DNA of 58,679 nt from Rhodocyclales bacterium (GTDB lineage: Bacteria > Pseudomonadota > Gammaproteobacteria > Burkholderiales > Rhodocyclaceae): the NCBI GenBank assembly GCA_028292485.1, contig JAQGMG010000052.1:1-58679 (forward strand). Direction: 5' to 3'. Shown one piece after another: positions 54,340 through 58,679 of this stretch. Numbering within the stretch: the first letter of the stretch is position 1; each line of letters opens with the position of its first letter. The translations under genes were made by a program, and so were the position numbers. Below the pieces are notes generated by a model. The model was not told where the DNA came from and did not search any database. It saw nothing but the letters and a program-made list of their open reading frames with translations.

Positions 54340-55404
54340 TCAAGCCCGCTCGTCTGTGGCGGCCTGCGATCGGCGCAGCGCCAGCCAGCTGTGGCGGAAC
54401 CAGACCATGTGCACCGCTGAACACAGCAGCAATACGCCCAACAGCCTCCCTTCGGCAACGCCCATTCGCCAGGCCACAAATGTCGCGCAGGTGACCAGTG
54501 CCGAAGCGAGCCATATCAGGCGCACCACCGCCGTGGCGGGCAAGCCGATCTCCAGTAGCAGGTGATGCGAATGCCCACGGTCGGCCTGCATGGGGTTGCG
54601 CCGTTCCGCCATGCGCCAGAAAGCGACCACGACCATGTCCATCATCGGCACGGCGAGCGGCGCCAGTGCGACCGTGACCGGAACGCGCTCGCCGCCCGGC
54701 GTGAGCGATAGCTTGAATACGAGCCAGCACAGCAACATACCAATCCCGAGTGCTCCCGCGTCACCGAGAAAAACGCGCGCTCGCGGCTGCCATGGCAGGC
54801 GTACGTTCCACACCAGAAAGCCCAGCACTGCGGCGAGCAGCGCCAGTGCAAAGCTCGCCAGATTCGGTTGCCCGACAACGTAAGCGGCATAACCCAGCCC
54901 TGCTGCAGCAATAGCGAGGCAACCGCCTGCAAGCCCATCGAGTCCGTCGACCATGTTGATGGCATTGAGGAGCGCCACCACCATCAAAACCGTCACAGGT
55001 GTGGCGAACGATCCGAGCACCCAGTGCGCATGGACAAACGGCACGGGAACCGAGAACAGTGCAACGCCGGTCCACTCGACCAGCCACCACGCCGCAAAGA
55101 CTTGTGCCGACAGCTTGAGCGATGCGCGCAGGCCGACCATGTCGTCGACGACGCCGACGATGAAAAGCAGCAGCGCTGGCCACAGTGCCTCGGCCGGCAA
55201 GCTGTGCCCGCCGCCCAAGCTCGCCACCAACAGCCCGATCAGTACGCCGATACCGCCAACCAAGGGAATGGCATTGTCATGGCGTTTGCGGTCGTCGGGC
55301 AAATCGAGCAAGCGCAAGCGCGGCGCGAACCTGGCCAACGCCAGACAAGTCGCGGCGGAAACAAGGAAGGCAAGTGAAACGAGAAGAATGAAACTGCCTG
55401 GCAT
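54340..55404 (-). CDS. WecA/MraY-like undecaprenyl-phosphate sugar-1-phosphate transferase
   Basis: 354 residues with ten to eleven transmembrane helices. Motifs of the polyprenyl-phosphate transferase family: GVVDDMVGLRASLKLSAQ (metal DD), NAINMVDGLDGLAGG, RVFLGDAGALGIGMLL and RGHSHHLLLE. It would start a lipid-linked glycan by moving a HexNAc-1-phosphate onto undecaprenyl phosphate. It sits inside a glycosyltransferase operon with a flippase, so O-antigen, capsule or other exopolysaccharide is likely. It is smaller than and distinct from MraY. Confidence 0.9.
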   Translation of the reverse strand: MPGSFILLVSLAFLVSAATCLALARFAPRLRLLDLPDDRKRHDNAIPLVGGIGVLIGLLVASLGGGHSLPAEALWPALLLFIVGVVDDMVGLRASLKLSAQVFAAWWLVEWTGVALFSVPVPFVHAHWVLGSFATPVTVLMVVALLNAINMVDGLDGLAGGCLAIAAAGLGYAAYVVGQPNLASFALALLAAVLGFLVWNVRLPWQPRARVFLGDAGALGIGMLLCWLVFKLSLTPGGERVPVTVALAPLAVPMMDMVVVAFWRMAERRNPMQADRGHSHHLLLEIGLPATAVVRLIWLASALVTCATFVAWRMGVAEGRLLGVLLLCSAVHMVWFRHSWLALRRSQAATDERA

Positions 55405-55455
55405 CGGGTTGGGCGTTAGTCGTGTCGGGTATTAATCGGTTCAGCGCTCATCGGA

Positions 55456-56562
55456 TTAAGCGTCATAGATGGCAAAAGTCTGCGCGATGATGCAATGGTC
55501 GGAAAAGCGTTGCTCGACGAGCTCACGAGCCGCAGTACCGAGGCGCTCACGCAGCACATCGTCGTGCAACAGGCGCAGGATTGCATCGCCCAGCGCGGAG
55601 CCATTGGAAGGAGGTACAAGCAGCCCCGTACTTCCATCGACTACCAGCTCACGACACCCTGGCACATCAGTGGCCACCAGCGGTTTTCCGCAAGCGGCCG
55701 CTTCGAGCAAAGCGCGCGGGATGCCCTCGCCCTGGGTGCTCGCCAGGACCGCCACGCTACACGACTGGTTCAGCTCAAGCGCATCGCCACGGTGGCCGAG
55801 AAATTCGACAACGCCCAACGATTTCCAACGTTGCAGCGCGTCCTCATCAACACTCTCGGGGTTGCCCGGGTCAGGCTCACCAGCCAGCAAGAACCTTACG
55901 TCGGGCATGACGGCACGCACTTGCTGTGCCGCTTCGACAAACTCTGCAATGCCCTTGGAGCGCAGCAGACGCGCCATCATCAAGACCGACTTGCCTTCTC
56001 CTCCCGATGAAGGCGACACGAAACGCTGCGTGTCGATGCCGTCACCTGCAATGACATGCACCTTGCTGTGCGCCAGTACGCCTCGCGCCGCCAGCGTGTC
56101 GCGGTTGTCGGCATTCTGGAAAATCACATGGGTGCCACGCAAGGCGCGTCGATACAAGGCCAGCACGACGGGGCGTATCAGCCTTGCCTTCACGGTATTG
56201 GCAAGCAGGGCAAAGCCAAGCCCCGTCACCGAGTTGACGATACGGCGCACGCCCACGCGCCGCGCAGCTATCGAGCCATAGATAACGCATTTGATAGTGA
56301 AGTGATGGACGATGTCCGGTCGCACTTCGCGGTAGATATCGCCGACACGTTTGATCGCAGCCAATTCGGCCAAGGGATTGATGCCGCTGCGTGAGACCGG
56401 CAGGGCTTCCCAACGGAAGCCCATTTTGCGCAAACGCAAGCCGTACTCGCCAGGCGGACTCAGCAATACCACTTCATCGCCGCGCGCACGCAAAGCCTTC
56501 GCCAGCGACAGCTTGAAGTTGTAGAGAAACCAATCCGTATTGGCAAAGAGTACGACTCTCAT
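55456..56562 (-). CDS. Glycosyltransferase family 4 (PglA-like)
   Basis: 368 residues. The N-terminus MRVVLFANTDWFLYNFKLSL resembles a GT4 group that includes PglA-type enzymes of glycan synthesis. The donor site has STQGEGIPRALLEAAACGKPL followed by ATDVPGCRELV, and a VLMMARLLRSKGIAEFVEAA segment is characteristic. The specific sugar is not predictable. It overlaps the flippase stop by four bases, so it is translationally coupled. Confidence 0.9.
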   Translation of the reverse strand: MRVVLFANTDWFLYNFKLSLAKALRARGDEVVLLSPPGEYGLRLRKMGFRWEALPVSRSGINPLAELAAIKRVGDIYREVRPDIVHHFTIKCVIYGSIAARRVGVRRIVNSVTGLGFALLANTVKARLIRPVVLALYRRALRGTHVIFQNADNRDTLAARGVLAHSKVHVIAGDGIDTQRFVSPSSGGEGKSVLMMARLLRSKGIAEFVEAAQQVRAVMPDVRFLLAGEPDPGNPESVDEDALQRWKSLGVVEFLGHRGDALELNQSCSVAVLASTQGEGIPRALLEAAACGKPLVATDVPGCRELVVDGSTGLLVPPSNGSALGDAILRLLHDDVLRERLGTAARELVEQRFSDHCIIAQTFAIYDA

Positions 56563-57968
56563 TGGAGTTTTTTCAGCATGGCAGCAAGTCTGGCGCGAGC
56601 CTCGTCAAAGTCCAGCGCGAGAAGCGTCAAACCGTAGGTAAATACACCCGCAGCGATACGCAACAACAAGCCGACGATGCCGCCGGGTTGCCAGCTCAAC
56701 AACACGGTCCCCATGAGCACGCACGCTGCGATGACGGAACACAATTGGCGCACGCCAACAGCATGCTGCAACACGTCCCTGCCCATGAAGAAGCTATACA
56801 CAAGCCCGAGGCTCTGCCCGCATATCAGCCCAAGCGCTGCGCCGCTGATGCCATACCACGGCACAGCCCAAGCCATGATTGCCAGCGACGCGAACGCCGA
56901 AAGGGCTATGCCACCGGCAAGGCGCCACATACGCTCGGCAAGCAGCATCGGCACATCGAAATAGAAACTCTTGCAGGCGCCAATCACCGCTGCAAACACG
57001 AGCAACATTGGCAATGCACTTGGCAGATCGGCGTACGCCTGCCCGAACAACAAACTTGCGGTTGGCGCGAGGAGCACGGAAAAACCGACCGCTGCCGGCA
57101 GCACGATCAATATGCCGATCAGCGCATAGCGCGACAGCAGGCGTTGCGCTTCGTTGCGCTGCCCACGGCCCCAGGCCTGCACGATGCGTGGATACCAGGC
57201 GGCGCCGAGGCCGCTGCATACGAGCACGAGTGTCTGCTGCGTCAAATCGGCCAGCGCGCTGTAACGCCCGAGTTCGATCATCGGCACATAACGCATTAGC
57301 AGGTAACGATCGCCCCATTGCAACGTGTAACTCAACGCGCAAGTCACTACCAGTGGCAAGGCAAATGAGGCAATTCTCGGCGCCAGAAATCCATCGAATT
57401 CGCGCCAGAAGAGGCGCTTTCTCATGCTGACCGCCACTGACACGGCACATGCCAGCGCCATCGCAAGCAGAATCGCCGGCGCATATGCCGAGAAGGACAT
57501 GGCTACCGCGCCAAAAACCACGACGCCAACCGATCGGACTAGAAGCAAACGCGCATAGCGCCGCGACTCAAGCGCGGAGTTGGCGTGTTGCGCGGAGAAA
57601 TCCAGCACCCCCTGAGCGGCCGCAAGCAACGCCGCAGCGGGCAGTATCCACGGCGCCAGCCAGGATGCGCCAACACGCTCGACCAGCAGGGCCACAACGC
57701 ACAGCACCAGTCCCAGCGCCAATACGAGATCCAGCAGTGTTGCCAACACGCTTTGGCGGGCTTCCACGTCTGCGTACAGGCGTGCCAGCGTCGTATTGAG
57801 CGGCATCATTACTACCGTCGACGCTAACGCGGCCGCCGCCAGACCCAATGCAAAGTGCGCGTATTGTTCCGGCCCCAGACCGCGCACAAATAGCGATAGC
57901 GCCCCTACTGACAGCACGCCGGAGATGGCGCGCACGGCGATATAAGCGACGGAGGCGCGCAGGCTCAT
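56559..57968 (-). CDS. Wzx-type polysaccharide (O-unit) flippase
   Basis: 469 residues from ATG 57968 (MSLRASVAYIAVRAISGVLS), overlapping the upstream stop (ATGA). About 12–14 transmembrane helices. The polysaccharide-biosynthesis (MATE/MOP) fold shows in VRGLGPEQYAHFALGLAAAA and WGDRYLLMRYVPMIELGRYS. It moves lipid-linked repeat units across the inner membrane. No wzy polymerase is visible in the window; it may lie beyond the right edge. Confidence 0.88.
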   Translation of the reverse strand: MSLRASVAYIAVRAISGVLSVGALSLFVRGLGPEQYAHFALGLAAAALASTVVMMPLNTTLARLYADVEARQSVLATLLDLVLALGLVLCVVALLVERVGASWLAPWILPAAALLAAAQGVLDFSAQHANSALESRRYARLLLVRSVGVVVFGAVAMSFSAYAPAILLAMALACAVSVAVSMRKRLFWREFDGFLAPRIASFALPLVVTCALSYTLQWGDRYLLMRYVPMIELGRYSALADLTQQTLVLVCSGLGAAWYPRIVQAWGRGQRNEAQRLLSRYALIGILIVLPAAVGFSVLLAPTASLLFGQAYADLPSALPMLLVFAAVIGACKSFYFDVPMLLAERMWRLAGGIALSAFASLAIMAWAVPWYGISGAALGLICGQSLGLVYSFFMGRDVLQHAVGVRQLCSVIAACVLMGTVLLSWQPGGIVGLLLRIAAGVFTYGLTLLALDFDEARARLAAMLKKLQ

Positions 57969-58679
57969 GACTGCGCCTTCCCATGCGCGATGGACATCGC
58001 AAGCTCGGTCCATTGCAGCGCCACCTTGTCAGCCGCAAAGCGCTGTACCCGGGCACGCAATGATGCCGATACGGCATCGCGCTCGGCATCCGACCGTGAC
58101 AATGCGTATTGCATACTGTGCGTCAAGCTTGCAACATCCTCCGGCGGCACAAGCCAACCCACCAAATCCGGCCCGAGGATTTCCGCAGGCCCATATGGGC
58201 AGCACGTTGCTACAACCAGGCAGCCCTCCCCCATCGCCTCCATCAGTACGTTCGACCAGCCTTCGTAACGCGAGGCAAGCACGAACGCAGACGCCCTGCG
58301 ATAAAAGGGACGTGGATCTCGCACCCAGCCAGTCAGCGCCACTTCACCGTCAACACCAGCGCGGGCAATATCCACTTCGATGGCGCTGCGATCCGGCCCG
58401 TCACCGACAATGACCAGGCCGGGACGCGGTGCAGGCAAAGCCGCATATGCCGCGATCAGAATGTCGAAGCCCTTTGTATGTCTATCGAGGCGACCGACCG
58501 CAAGCAGATATCCCCGCGGCATTTCTTCAGCAAGCGCCGTCGCATCTGCGTCCATCGCACGGGTGCTCGTCACCAGCGGATTAGGTATGTGGCGCAGCCG
58601 GGCCGATGACAGGCGCAGCGCTTTGGCCAATTCGCCGCGCACGCCTTCGGAAACGGCGACCACCGCGCCCGGGAAACGA
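57965..58679 (-). CDS. Glycosyltransferase family 4, 5' part cut by the window edge
   Basis: About 237 C-terminal residues are visible; the gene begins outside the window. VVAVSEGVRGELAKAL marks the end of the acceptor domain. AVGRLDRHTKGFDILIAAYA starts the donor domain, and SRYEGWSNVLMEAMGEGCLV is the nucleotide-sugar site (E-x7-E). It is the upstream member of the same polysaccharide operon and is coupled to the flippase by ATGA. Confidence 0.88.
   Translation of the reverse strand, partial: RFPGAVVAVSEGVRGELAKALRLSSARLRHIPNPLVTSTRAMDADATALAEEMPRGYLLAVGRLDRHTKGFDILIAAYAALPAPRPGLVIVGDGPDRSAIEVDIARAGVDGEVALTGWVRDPRPFYRRASAFVLASRYEGWSNVLMEAMGEGCLVVATCCPYGPAEILGPDLVGWLVPPEDVASLTHSMQYALSRSDAERDAVSASLRARVQRFAADKVALQWTELAMSIAHGKAQS

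Noticed and set aside
54338-54730. Upstream extension of the glycosyltransferase at 53210
   Set aside because: This part overlaps the WecA-like gene in another frame and has no similarity. GTG 54337 fits the family N-terminus.

Overview
The window looks like chromosomal DNA of a motile, GC-rich Betaproteobacterium. The evidence is gene order: alr–radA facing lplT, tsaB–rimI–uracil-DNA glycosylase, tig–clpP–clpX–lon–hupB–tRNA-Val–ppiD, and flhB–flhA–flhF–flhG–fliA–motC. Protein sequences agree, but the genus cannot be read from the sequence.

Layout. (1) 1–6849, minus strand: the first ~1519 codons of a very large RTX exoprotein that runs off the left edge. An AT-rich set of small membrane-protein genes precedes it and overlaps its start. 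(2) 6850–8123: a thinly coding stretch with an XRE regulator, a 24-bp direct repeat and palindromic repeats. (3) 8124–17840: housekeeping genes dnaQ, tpiA, radA, alr, a LysR regulator, lplT, a family 4-type uracil-DNA glycosylase, rimI, tsaB and a polysaccharide deacetylase. (4) 17939–23435: a DUF1501/DUF1800 pair with a secreted Arg-rich protein, divergent from an OmpR/EnvZ two-component system. (5) 23495–28173: yciB, bolA, a periplasmic parvulin, fabI, and the convergent ppiD. (6) 28253–34852: the protein-quality-control cluster, with a sigma-32-type promoter before lon and a weaker one before clpP. (7) 35045–40141: prkA–yeaH–spoVR, preceded by a sigma-54-type promoter and a 29-codon leader ORF. 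(8) 40199–41329: two unknown genes that look like integron gene cassettes, with attC-like sequence, placed where motD would be expected. (9) 41346–49472: flagellar genes motC, fliA, an flhG-like gene without a P-loop, flhF, flhA and flhB, then a small chemoreceptor-tip-like ORF and a possible sigma-28-driven short RNA. (10) 49538–53126: PP2C phosphatase, MAPEG protein, murI and purB. (11) 53210–58679: a minus-strand surface-polysaccharide operon with three glycosyltransferases, a Wzx-type flippase and a WecA-type initiating transferase. It runs off the right edge.

How they work together. alr and murI supply D-amino acids for peptidoglycan. Trigger factor, PpiD and the SurA-like parvulin fold proteins, while ClpXP and Lon degrade them. 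FlhF/FlhG-like, FlhA, FlhB and FliA build and time the flagellum, and MotC powers it. The best leads for new biology are the RTX/membrane-protein operon with an FrpC-type self-processing module, the sigma-28 short transcript with an anti-Shine–Dalgarno stretch, the P-loop-less FlhG, the receptor-tip microprotein, and the sigma-54 leader ORF before prkA.
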